From Candidatus Krumholzibacteriia bacterium (GTDB lineage Bacteria > Krumholzibacteriota > Krumholzibacteriia > LZORAL124-64-63): a stretch of DNA of 6,093 nt. Below, one piece after another: positions 1 through 5,043 of the stretch. Both the position numbers and the translations under genes were made by a program. The stretch is taken from NCBI GenBank assembly GCA_030590265.1, contig JAUUYW010000215.1, positions 1 through 6,093 of the forward strand. Direction: 5' to 3'. The notes beneath the pieces were generated by a model that was not told the origin of the DNA, ran no database searches, and worked only from the letters and a program-made list of their open reading frames with translations. The number at the start of each line of letters is the position of its first letter. Within the stretch, counting starts at the first letter, position 1.

Positions 1-83
1 AGTTCTTCACCCTGGGTTTCCACTTCCTTGATCATGCCTTCCATGTCTTGCAGGGCAACCAGAATTTGCAGCTGTGGATTCAT
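1..83 (-). CDS. Unidentified protein, N-terminus only (cut by window edge)
   Basis: Only the first 27 codons are visible, beginning MNPQLQILVALQDMEG and ending ...VETQGEE at the edge. The ATG at 83-81 follows the TAA of the upstream EIIA gene by 2 bp. Its ribosome-binding site (AGGGG) lies inside the last codons of that gene, which suggests translational coupling. The visible part is a polar/hydrophobic mix compatible with an amphipathic helix or coiled coil. N-termini of this style (LxxLVxLQDxE) occur in coiled-coil proteins with a C-terminal C4-type zinc ribbon, but the zinc ribbon would lie outside the window, so this is only a guess. That a gene starts here is fairly certain; its function is not known from these residues. 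Confidence 0.7.
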   Translation of the reverse strand, partial: MNPQLQILVALQDMEGMIKEVETQGEE

Positions 84-85
84 GG

Positions 86-547
86 TTATTCCCCTTTCAT
101 GGCGGTGCAGAAAGACTCGTAGTCTTCGGCTGCCATCAGGTTCTCTCTCAGATCAGCATCCTGGATGCGGTCGATGAGGGCGGCCAGGCTTTTGATGTAC
201 TGGTGACCGGAGTCCTGGGGAGGGGCGATCAGGACAAAAAATAACTTGGTGGGATTGCCGTCTTCAGAATCGAAATCCACACCTTCGGGACAGCGGCCAA
301 TGAGGATGGTCAGGCGTTGCACCGAAAGGGTTCGGCCATGGGGAAAAGCAATGCCAGGACCCACTGCTGTGCTGCCCAGGTTTTCCCGGCTCTTCAGCAT
401 CTGCATAATGTTGTCAGCGTTGTTGATTTCGGTGCCGGCGATTAGTCCCTTGACCAGTTCGGTCAAAGCGCCATCCTTGTCGGTGGCCTGAATGTTGGGA
501 AGAAAGAGATCAGATGAGGTATGTTTGAGAACCTCGACAATATCCAT
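86..547 (-). CDS. PTS EIIA domain protein (fructose/PtsN type)
   Basis: A 153-aa single-domain protein of the PTS EIIA type 2 family (mannitol/fructose and nitrogen-PTS IIA). Such proteins accept phosphate from HPr or NPr on a histidine and pass it to a sugar permease or act as regulators. The signature is clear: ENLGSTAVGPGIAFPHGRT, with the predicted phosphorylated His at residue 70. This is followed by GVDFDSEDGNP, a hydrophobic strand (KLFFVLIAPP) and a second conserved His at 115 in GHQYIKSLA. The length is typical of a stand-alone EIIA. The reading frame is open up to a TTG at 577, but I start at the ATG at 547 because an AAGGCGG site lies 9 nt upstream of it and the protein then begins MDIVEVL, as family members do. 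No EIIB, EIIC, HPr, EI, rpoN or HPr kinase gene is visible here, so regulatory (PtsN-like) versus transport use cannot be decided. Confidence 0.9.
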   Translation of the reverse strand: MDIVEVLKHTSSDLFLPNIQATDKDGALTELVKGLIAGTEINNADNIMQMLKSRENLGSTAVGPGIAFPHGRTLSVQRLTILIGRCPEGVDFDSEDGNPTKLFFVLIAPPQDSGHQYIKSLAALIDRIQDADLRENLMAAEDYESFCTAMKGE

Positions 548-673
548 TGCGATGCACCGCCTTGAGAATGCCACCAAAATGTGTTAGGACTGGTTAAAGG
601 AAAAGCTAACCGATCCATTGACGATCCACAAGTTTCAAAGTGCACGGCGGACGGGTAAAATCGTGATTCCGGA
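548..673. other. Divergent intergenic region between EIIA gene and rsgA
   Basis: This 126-bp region must hold the promoters for both divergent genes. On the plus strand there is a TTGACG at 618-623 and a TAAAAT (5 of 6 to the -10 consensus) at 656-661, but they are too far apart to form one promoter. No convincing -35 box sits at the right distance from the TAAAAT. A 7-bp direct repeat, CGATCCA, occurs at 611-617 and 622-628, an 11-bp period of about one helical turn, and could be a protein-binding site. I saw no clear minus-strand promoter. Confidence 0.4.
557..563 (-). promoter_or_regulatory. Ribosome-binding site deciding the EIIA start
   Basis: On the minus strand this reads AAGGCGG and ends 9 nt before the ATG at 547-545. 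It favours that ATG over the in-frame TTG at 577-575. Confidence 0.6.
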
Positions 674-1666
674 GTGATGGAGGCTGATATTTCCAAAAAG
701 ACAACTACGCCGGACGATTCTTTCCGTGAAGGAATCGTCATTCGTTCCACGGCGGGCCATCTGCAGGTATCGTTGGGATCCATCATCTGGCGCTGCAAGA
801 TGAGGGGCCGTCTTAAAAAAGGTCCGCGAGTCAGCCAGACCCTGGCCGTTGTGGGCGACCGTGTGCGGTTTTCGGTTCTGGATGAGGCCGCCGACCCACC
901 CACAGGTGTGGTGGAGGAAGTCTTGCCCCGTCGCAACCGCATTTCCCGCATGGCTGCCCGGCGCAGCGGGGGCAATGTGGAGCAGGTTCTGATGGCCAAC
1001 CTCGATCAGGTTGTGGCTGTTCAATCGGTTATGGAACCTGCCCCTCAAACCGGATTTGTGGATCGTTTGCTGGTGGCTGCGGAACGATTTGGCGTGGATG
1101 GGATTCTGGTGCTGAACAAGTGGGACCTGGTCTCGGAACAACATGATCGCGACAAATGGGAATATTTTGAAAAGCTGGGTTACCAGGTTTTGTTCACCAG
1201 TGCCGAATCGGGTCAGGGAGTTGAAGATTTCAGGCAGATGCTGAAGGACCGGATCTCTCTGCTAATTGGTGCTTCCGGTGTGGGGAAAAGCACACTCCTG
1301 AACGCCATTCAACCCGAGTTGGGATTGCGGGTGAATGAAGTCACCGGCAAAACTGGCCTCGGGCGCCACACCACCACCCGCACGGAGTTATTTCCCTTGG
1401 ACACTGGCGGATTTATCGCCGACAGCCCTGGTATTCGAGGATTTGATCCCTGGGATATTGATCCGCTGGAGGTTCGTGACTATTTTCCGGACTTCCTGGA
1501 AGGGCAGTCAGAGTGCCGTTTCCGCACCTGTATGCATCGGGACGAACCCGCCTGCGGGGTAAAGAAACTGGTGGCCCGGAAAATTATTCCCGGTTGGCGC
1601 CATGCCGCATACCTGGCTCTTTTGGGGGACCTGGAAGAACGGAAGAAAAAATTGGGATACCGGTGA
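674..1666 (+). CDS. rsgA: Ribosome small subunit-dependent GTPase RsgA (YjeQ)
   Basis: A circularly permuted GTPase that binds the 30S subunit late in assembly and hydrolyses GTP as it releases maturation factors. All family parts are present in order. An N-terminal OB-fold runs over about residues 18-85. The G4 motif NKWD (148-151) and G5-like TSAES (175-179) precede the P-loop GASGVGKST (199-207). The switch region GRHTTT (230-235) and G3 DSPG (250-253) follow. A C-terminal zinc-binding set comprises Cys281, Cys286, His288 and Cys294. This G4-G5-G1-G2-G3 order is diagnostic. Length, 330 aa, is normal. The frame allows GTG at 674 or ATG at 677; an in-frame stop at 656 rules out anything further upstream. 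Neither start has a well-spaced ribosome-binding site, since the only GGAG (671-674) abuts them, so the exact start is uncertain by one codon. It is first in a probable operon with the glycosyltransferase and M50 protease genes. Confidence 0.97.
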   Translation: MMEADISKKTTTPDDSFREGIVIRSTAGHLQVSLGSIIWRCKMRGRLKKGPRVSQTLAVVGDRVRFSVLDEAADPPTGVVEEVLPRRNRISRMAARRSGGNVEQVLMANLDQVVAVQSVMEPAPQTGFVDRLLVAAERFGVDGILVLNKWDLVSEQHDRDKWEYFEKLGYQVLFTSAESGQGVEDFRQMLKDRISLLIGASGVGKSTLLNAIQPELGLRVNEVTGKTGLGRHTTTRTELFPLDTGGFIADSPGIRGFDPWDIDPLEVRDYFPDFLEGQSECRFRTCMHRDEPACGVKKLVARKIIPGWRHAAYLALLGDLEERKKKLGYR

Positions 1667-1681
1667 GAGAAATCACCCGGT
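1659..1681 (+). other. Hairpin spanning the rsgA stop codon
   Basis: ACCGGTGA (1659-1666) can pair with TCACCCGGT (1673-1681) with one bulged C and a 6-nt loop, giving 8 bp. The TGA stop is inside the 5' arm. No T-run follows, so it is not a classic terminator; it might affect coupling to or stability of the downstream message. It could also be chance. Confidence 0.35.
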
Positions 1682-1710
1682 TCAGTCGTTCAAATTCAAT
1701 CGGTCAAAAT

Positions 1711-1714
1711 GGAG
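1711..1714 (+). promoter_or_regulatory. Ribosome-binding site deciding a TTG start
   Basis: GGAG here ends 10 nt before the TTG at 1725-1727. It is the best-placed Shine-Dalgarno sequence for the glycosyltransferase gene. The next in-frame ATG, at 1800, has no comparable site. Confidence 0.55.
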
Positions 1715-1724
1715 ATTCCAGCTT

Positions 1725-2843
1725 TTGAAACGTTGGCTCAGCAAATCTGTGGCCCGCCTTGTGCGGCGACCGCCTTTGACATCGGATCAGCTCCTGTCCA
1801 TGCAGCCCAAGCAAATTTTGGTGGTCCGCCAGCAAAACCAGATGGGCGATATGGTTTGTGCCACGCCCGTATTTCGGGCCTTGCGGGAAACCTTTCCGGA
1901 CGCCCGCATCGCCCTGGTCACTTCACCGGTCAACATGGAAGTGGTGCGGCACAATCCTCATCTGGATGAGGTGTTCACCTTCAGCCAGAAAATGTGGCGC
2001 AACCCTTTTCGCCTGCTGCCTTTCCTCAAAAAATTGCGATCTTACCGGGCGGATGTGGCTTTCGTGCTTTCCAGTGTTTCTTTTTCGGTGACCAGCGCCG
2101 CTTTGGCTCTCATCTCGGGCGCTCGCTATGTGGTGGGTGCAGACAGTCGGCCTTTTGGTTTGGACATCAGTCATCATGCTTTTTCCCTGGAGATGCCTTC
2201 GGTGCCGGAGTTGGATCGTCATTCGGTTTTGCACAGTTTGGCGCCGCTTCAGGCCATCGGTATTTCCACCAACGACTACTCCACTGTGGTTGTGCCCTCC
2301 GTTCAAGAGAAGAAGAAAGCCCAGGGTATTGTCAGCGATCTTGGTTTTTCTTCCGGATATTGGGCCTTGCACCCCGGCGCCGGGAAAATGCAGAATGTCT
2401 GGCCCGGTACCAACTTTGCCCAGATGGCTGAGCAGGCTGCCGCTGCCGGACACCAGGTTTTGATCCTGCATGGTCCCGCCGATGCCGAGGTGCTGGCTGA
2501 GCTGATAAAAAACCTGCAAGATTTGCCGGAGGAGAACCTCAAGGACCGTATCAAAGTGGCTCCGCCCTGCAGCATTGGCGTGGGAGCGGCCCTGCTTCAG
2601 CAAGCCGATCGTTTCCTGTGCAACGACACCGGGGTGATGCACATGGCCGGAGCCCTGCCCATTGCCACGCTGGCCCTTTTTGGACCCACCAATCCGGAAC
2701 TCTGGAAGCCTCCCGTACCGGAGGTGGTGGCCCTGTGCAGCCCCAGGCAATCTTCCGATCACCGTGGTGAAGAATACGGATGGATGCAGAACATCACTCC
2801 CACTGAAGTATGGAATGCCTGGCAGGCATTGCCTGGAAGATAG
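1725..2843 (+). CDS. Glycosyltransferase family 9 (heptosyltransferase-like)
   Basis: A 372-aa GT-B fold enzyme of family GT9, the group of LPS heptosyltransferases WaaC/WaaF that move heptose from an ADP-sugar to the lipid A core at the cytoplasmic face of the inner membrane. Visible motifs: RQQNQMGDM (35-43), with Asp42 at the position of the proposed catalytic Asp; LHPGAGKMQNVWP (215-227) at the start of the C-terminal nucleotide-sugar domain; FLCNDTGVMHMAGAL (297-311); and LALFGPTNPELWKP (316-329). The last two are the classic GT9 donor-binding signatures. An in-frame ATG lies at 1602, inside rsgA, but the first 41 residues from there are unlike the family and overlap rsgA's coding sequence. 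I start at TTG 1725, giving a basic N-terminus (KRWLSKSVARLVRRPPLT) and a GGAG 10 nt upstream. Acceptor and exact sugar cannot be read from sequence, so no waa symbol is given. Probably co-transcribed with rsgA (58-bp gap) and the M50 gene (9-bp gap). Confidence 0.9.
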   Translation: MKRWLSKSVARLVRRPPLTSDQLLSMQPKQILVVRQQNQMGDMVCATPVFRALRETFPDARIALVTSPVNMEVVRHNPHLDEVFTFSQKMWRNPFRLLPFLKKLRSYRADVAFVLSSVSFSVTSAALALISGARYVVGADSRPFGLDISHHAFSLEMPSVPELDRHSVLHSLAPLQAIGISTNDYSTVVVPSVQEKKKAQGIVSDLGFSSGYWALHPGAGKMQNVWPGTNFAQMAEQAAAAGHQVLILHGPADAEVLAELIKNLQDLPEENLKDRIKVAPPCSIGVGAALLQQADRFLCNDTGVMHMAGALPIATLALFGPTNPELWKPPVPEVVALCSPRQSSDHRGEEYGWMQNITPTEVWNAWQALPGR

Positions 2844-2852
2844 GAACTTGGT

Positions 2853-3557
2853 ATGGCGCCGGAGATGATCGCGATTCGAATTCTGGTTCTGGTGTTCTCG
2901 GTGGTGGTGCACGAAGTGGCTCACGGCTGGACGGCTTGGAAGCTAGGCGATTCCACGGCCAAGGATGTCGGCCGGCTGACTCTCAATCCCCTGCCTCATA
3001 TTGACCCGGTGGGTTCCATCATCCTGCCGCTGATTCTGGCCAGCACCGGAAGTCCCATCATGTTCGGGTGGGCCAAGCCTGTTCCTGTTCGGGTAGCGAT
3101 GCTCAACGATCCGCAAAAGGACCATGCAAAAGTGGCGGCCGCCGGTCCGGCGAGCAACCTGCTGCTGGCTTTGATCTCCGCGATTTTGTTGGGAGTGTTG
3201 ATTCTGGTGGCCAGCCTTTTTCTCAATGATGATTCCAGCATCATTCGCCAGACAAATTCACCTTTGTTCTTTCTGGTGCATGTGCTGGAGACGGGAATCC
3301 TGTTGAACGTGGCCTTGGCGGTGTTCAATCTTTTGCCCCTGCCGCCGCTGGACGGCAGCTGGATTCTTTCCCGGTTTTTGCCTTACCAATATCGCCTACG
3401 CTACGAAAGCCTGAGCCGTTTCGGCATGCTCCTGGTGATCGGCTTTCTGTTTCTGGTTCGTTACACGGCCGTTGGTCAAATCTTCATCGGGCTGATCTTC
3501 TTCGGTTCCGCCATGATGCATAAGGTCACCAGCAGCATCATCGGTCTGCTGGGATGA
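2853..3557 (+). CDS. Site-2 protease family (M50) membrane metalloprotease
   Basis: A 234-aa polytopic membrane zinc protease of family M50, compact type. HEVAH (residues 20-24) lies in the first transmembrane helix and supplies His20 and His24 as zinc ligands and Glu21 as the catalytic base. The second signature, NLLPLPPLDGS (159-169), gives Asp167 as the third zinc ligand. Hydrophobic stretches lie at about 6-22, 53-66, 98-124, 138-162 and 188-220. There is no PDZ domain, unlike RseP, so this is the small SpoIVFB/YwhC-like class often annotated simply as site-2 protease family protein. Its substrate is unknown; no sigma/anti-sigma gene is adjacent. The ATG at 2853 has AGGAA (2842-2846) 6 nt upstream; a second ATG at 2865 is less well placed. 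It starts 9 bp after the glycosyltransferase stop and is the last gene of the run, ending convergently with a lipoprotein gene. Confidence 0.93.
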   Translation: MAPEMIAIRILVLVFSVVVHEVAHGWTAWKLGDSTAKDVGRLTLNPLPHIDPVGSIILPLILASTGSPIMFGWAKPVPVRVAMLNDPQKDHAKVAAAGPASNLLLALISAILLGVLILVASLFLNDDSSIIRQTNSPLFFLVHVLETGILLNVALAVFNLLPLPPLDGSWILSRFLPYQYRLRYESLSRFGMLLVIGFLFLVRYTAVGQIFIGLIFFGSAMMHKVTSSIIGLLG

Positions 3558-3566
3558 CAGAACCTC

Positions 3567-3580
3567 CAAGGGTAGCCTTG
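3567..3580. terminator. Possible weak bidirectional terminator hairpin
   Basis: CAAGG-GTAG-CCTTG forms a 5-bp stem with a tetraloop in the 30-bp gap between two convergent genes, which is where a shared terminator is expected. No T-run follows on either strand and the stem is short, so support is mainly positional. Confidence 0.3.
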
Positions 3581-3587
3581 AATCTCC

Positions 3588-4016
3588 CTAGTCCATCCTG
3601 AACCGGGGTTCATCTTCCTGCCCAAAATAATTCACCGCGGCCCAGGCACTCTCGTTGCCGACTTTATCCAGAGCGGTCACAACATAAGTGCAAGCTACGT
3701 TAACAGGATGATCATCGACCCACATATTCTCCTGGGTGGGTAGATCCAACATGGGGTAATGATTTCCCCAAACTATCCGGTAAACCATGAACCCGTGGAA
3801 ATCTTCATCCACAACGTTGGCATCCCAGGTCACCTTGACGTTGTTGTTGGCAGTGGCTGCTGCCAGTCCGGTGGGTATGGTTGGGGGAGCGGTATCCAGC
3901 ACGGAGGCCTCGGGGACAACGACGGGTGCCAGGGCATCGTCGGAATCACAACCGGTCAGGACCAGGGCGGGAATAATCAAGGCAATCAGGGCGAACATCT
4001 TCAGCGTGGATTTCAT
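3588..4016 (-). CDS. Predicted lipoprotein with one FnIII domain (downstream paralogue)
   Basis: A 142-aa exported protein of unknown function. It has a basic start (MKSTLK), a hydrophobic core and a lipobox LVLTGC with the lipidated Cys at residue 23, so it should be cleaved by signal peptidase II and anchored in an envelope membrane. After a short acidic, Ala/Val/Pro-rich linker (DSDDALAPVVVPEAS) comes one FnIII-like beta-sandwich, about 41-132. It begins DTAPPTIPTGLAAA and shows VKVTWDAN, FHGFMVYR and YVVTALDKVGNESAW. The C-terminus is charged (QEDEPRFRMD). The frame opens 7 codons earlier, but GAGGAG 7 nt upstream of the ATG at 4016 and the signal peptide fix this start. It aligns along its length with the lipoprotein encoded just upstream, so the two are tandem duplicates. 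FnIII domains usually bind proteins or glycans; no catalytic motif is seen. Confidence 0.88.
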   Translation of the reverse strand: MKSTLKMFALIALIIPALVLTGCDSDDALAPVVVPEASVLDTAPPTIPTGLAAATANNNVKVTWDANVVDEDFHGFMVYRIVWGNHYPMLDLPTQENMWVDDHPVNVACTYVVTALDKVGNESAWAAVNYFGQEDEPRFRMD

Positions 4017-4023
4017 TTTTCTG

Positions 4024-4029
4024 CTCCTC
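4024..4029 (-). promoter_or_regulatory. Ribosome-binding site of the downstream lipoprotein gene
   Basis: This reads GAGGAG on the minus strand, 7 nt from the ATG at 4016-4014. It decides this start over the in-frame upstream codons. Confidence 0.75.
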
Positions 4030-4053
4030 GGTTCCACGGTTGTTCAAATCCGG

Positions 4054-4083
4054 CAAGGCCCCCCGCTTTGGCGGAAGGCCTTG
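4054..4083 (-). other. Strong hairpin between the two lipoprotein genes
   Basis: CAAGGCC (4054-4060) pairs with GGCCTTG (4077-4083). After a 2x2 internal mismatch, CCGC (4063-4066) pairs with GCGG (4071-4074) around a 4-nt loop. It sits in the 105-bp gap between the tandem genes, 24 nt upstream of the second gene's ribosome-binding site. On the minus strand no T-run follows (CCGGATTTG), so a processing, stabilising or attenuating element is more likely than a full terminator. Confidence 0.55.
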
Positions 4084-4121
4084 TTGTGCTACCCAGCGAG
4101 GGGGATCACTGTCCGGAATTC

Positions 4122-4553
4122 CTAGTCTTGCGTCAGGTCTTCTTCAGGGTCGTGGCGACCAATGCGATGGTACTCGACAGTGGCGTATGCACTGGCATTA
4201 CCAACCAGATCCACACTGTAGACCTGATAGACGTTCAGACCCATGGCAGGGTTGTCGTCAAAGCTCTGCAGGATGGTGGGGCTGGAGACCAAAGAAGTCA
4301 CATCACCGTAGTTGTCACGGTTGACAATGAAGCCAGCCAGATCAGCGTCGGTGGTGTTCTGATCCCAGGACAGAGTGATCTGTCCATCAGAATACTCGGC
4401 AGCCAGGTTCGCAGGAACGGCTGGCGGAGCAGTGTCTTCAACAACGACAATCGGGGGATCGACGATGCTGGTTGTGTCATCACTGCAGCCAATGCTGACC
4501 AGAGACAGTGTGGTAATCAGTGCGAGAGTTACGATGAGTTTGATGCTGGACAT
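4122..4553 (-). CDS. Predicted lipoprotein with one FnIII domain (upstream paralogue)
   Basis: A 143-aa exported protein of unknown function, paired with the downstream paralogue. The signal peptide MSSIKLIVTLALITTLSLVS ends in a lipobox (VSIGC) with the lipidated Cys at residue 23. It is followed by SDDTTS and a Pro/Val-rich linker. One FnIII-like domain, about 39-128, begins DTAPPAVPANLAAE and contains ITLSWDQNTTDADLAGFIVNR and VYSVDLVGNASAYA. The tail is acidic (DPEEDLTQD). Shared features with its paralogue include Cys23, DTAPP, a WDxN strand, D-x-GF-x-V-x-R, a DD-x-P turn and VGN-x-SA. The frame stays open for 59 codons upstream to an ATG at 4730, but that extension is Arg/Pro-rich, would bury the signal peptide and lacks a ribosome-binding site. 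The ATG at 4553 has a perfect AAGGAGG 7 nt upstream. It is probably the first gene of a two-gene unit whose leader holds a large inverted repeat. Confidence 0.88.
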   Translation of the reverse strand: MSSIKLIVTLALITTLSLVSIGCSDDTTSIVDPPIVVVEDTAPPAVPANLAAEYSDGQITLSWDQNTTDADLAGFIVNRDNYGDVTSLVSSPTILQSFDDNPAMGLNVYQVYSVDLVGNASAYATVEYHRIGRHDPEEDLTQD

Positions 4554-4560
4554 GAGTGGT

Positions 4561-4567
4561 CCTCCTT
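4561..4567 (-). promoter_or_regulatory. Strong ribosome-binding site of the upstream lipoprotein gene
   Basis: This reads AAGGAGG on the minus strand, 7 nt from the ATG at 4553-4551. Its strength suggests high expression and rules out the much longer start at 4730. Confidence 0.8.
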
Positions 4568-4601
4568 GTTTCGCTAAGTTGCCCAATGGCTTTAATGTTG
4601 G

Positions 4602-4660
4602 GCGGCCGGACGGAATCGGTTGCAGTGGCACAGTTGTTTTCTTGCTGCCCATCCGGCCGC
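4602..4660 (-). repeat. Inverted repeat in the lipoprotein mRNA leader
   Basis: GCGGCCGGA (4602-4610) is exactly inverted as TCCGGCCGC (4652-4660). After one mismatch a further GG/CC pair (4612-4613 with 4649-4650) extends the stem, closing a 35-nt loop. A second small inverted repeat, GCCCAA (4581-4586) with TTGGGC (4598-4603), overlaps its left arm by two bases, so the two stems could not form fully at the same time. The smaller one lies about 14 nt upstream of the ribosome-binding site. It may be a leader RNA structure or a DNA-binding palindrome; function unknown. Confidence 0.55.
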
Positions 4661-4898
4661 GTCCACGTCCAGTCAAAAGCAAACGGGATGCCACTTGTTG
4701 GATTGCAATACGGAAACCCGTAAACCCCATGTTTTTTAAGGAATTAGAAGCTCAGATACTCCATGGCAGGGGACAACTGGAAACAATGGGGTGCAATTTG
4801 ACGTTTCGTCTTGCGATGTCTGGCCCCAGGGATGTTGCAAGATGCCCGAGAAAGGTCTCCTTCAACTTGTTGGGCAAGTTCAAAAGCGGATAAGACCC

Positions 4899-4927
4899 TT
4901 GACAAATCACCATTTATGCGGGATGAT
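4899..4927 (+). promoter_or_regulatory. Candidate sigma-70 promoter for the HU-family gene
   Basis: A perfect TTGACA -35 box at 4899-4904 is followed 17 bp later by GATGAT (4922-4927), 4 of 6 to the -10 consensus. A better -10-like TGTAAT at 4927-4932 is too far from that -35 to pair with it. The predicted leader would be about 110 nt. The assignment assumes an E. coli-like housekeeping sigma factor. Confidence 0.5.
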
Positions 4928-5043
4928 GTAATCCTCAAACTAATTCCTGGGAGATTTGTCCATCGTTTTAGGGGATTGGTTCTGTTTTTGAAATGGTCGG
5001 ACTGATTTGTTCGACTCAATTGGTTTAGATCAGGAGGCACGTC

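Larger units (their letters stand above)
4554..5043. other. 490-bp gene-free divergent regulatory region
   Basis: This lies between the start of the upstream lipoprotein gene (minus strand) and the HU-family gene (plus strand). No open frame in it has a recognisable domain, a good ribosome-binding site or a signal peptide. It holds the lipoprotein leader with inverted repeats (4581-4660), a 6-bp hairpin AACTTG/CAAGTT at 4864-4880, a candidate plus-strand promoter near 4899-4927 and an AT-richer tract before the HU-family gene. No clear minus-strand promoter was found; a TCTAAT-like -10 (plus-strand 4743-4748) has no good -35 partner. Confidence 0.6.

Noticed and set aside
635..1144. Long minus-strand open frames opposite rsgA (also 463-999)
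   Set aside because: They lie opposite a clear rsgA gene, contain no family motif, and have the His/Arg/Pro-rich composition typical of antisense frames in GC-rich genes.
1923..2924. 333-codon minus-strand open frame opposite the glycosyltransferase
   Set aside because: The plus strand carries unmistakable GT9 motifs. The antisense frame is His/Gly/Gln-rich with no recognisable domain, so its length is a by-product of codon bias.
3759..4577. 272-codon plus-strand open frame across both lipoprotein genes
   Set aside because: It crosses two genes and the gap between them, is low-complexity Gly/Val/Gln-rich, and lacks a domain or ribosome-binding site. The minus strand shows signal peptides, lipoboxes and paralogy.
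4554..4730. 59-codon N-terminal extension of the upstream lipoprotein
   Set aside because: It would put an Arg/Pro-rich segment before the signal peptide, has no ribosome-binding site at 4730, and covers the inverted repeat. The ATG at 4553 has a perfect AAGGAGG.
4864..4880. Hairpin AACTTG/CAAGTT as a terminator
   Set aside because: The stem is only 6 bp, no T-run follows on either strand, and no gene reads into it.
4811..5005. Possible 64-aa small protein upstream of the HU-family gene
   Set aside because: It has no ribosome-binding site or recognisable feature, and it spans the candidate HU promoter.
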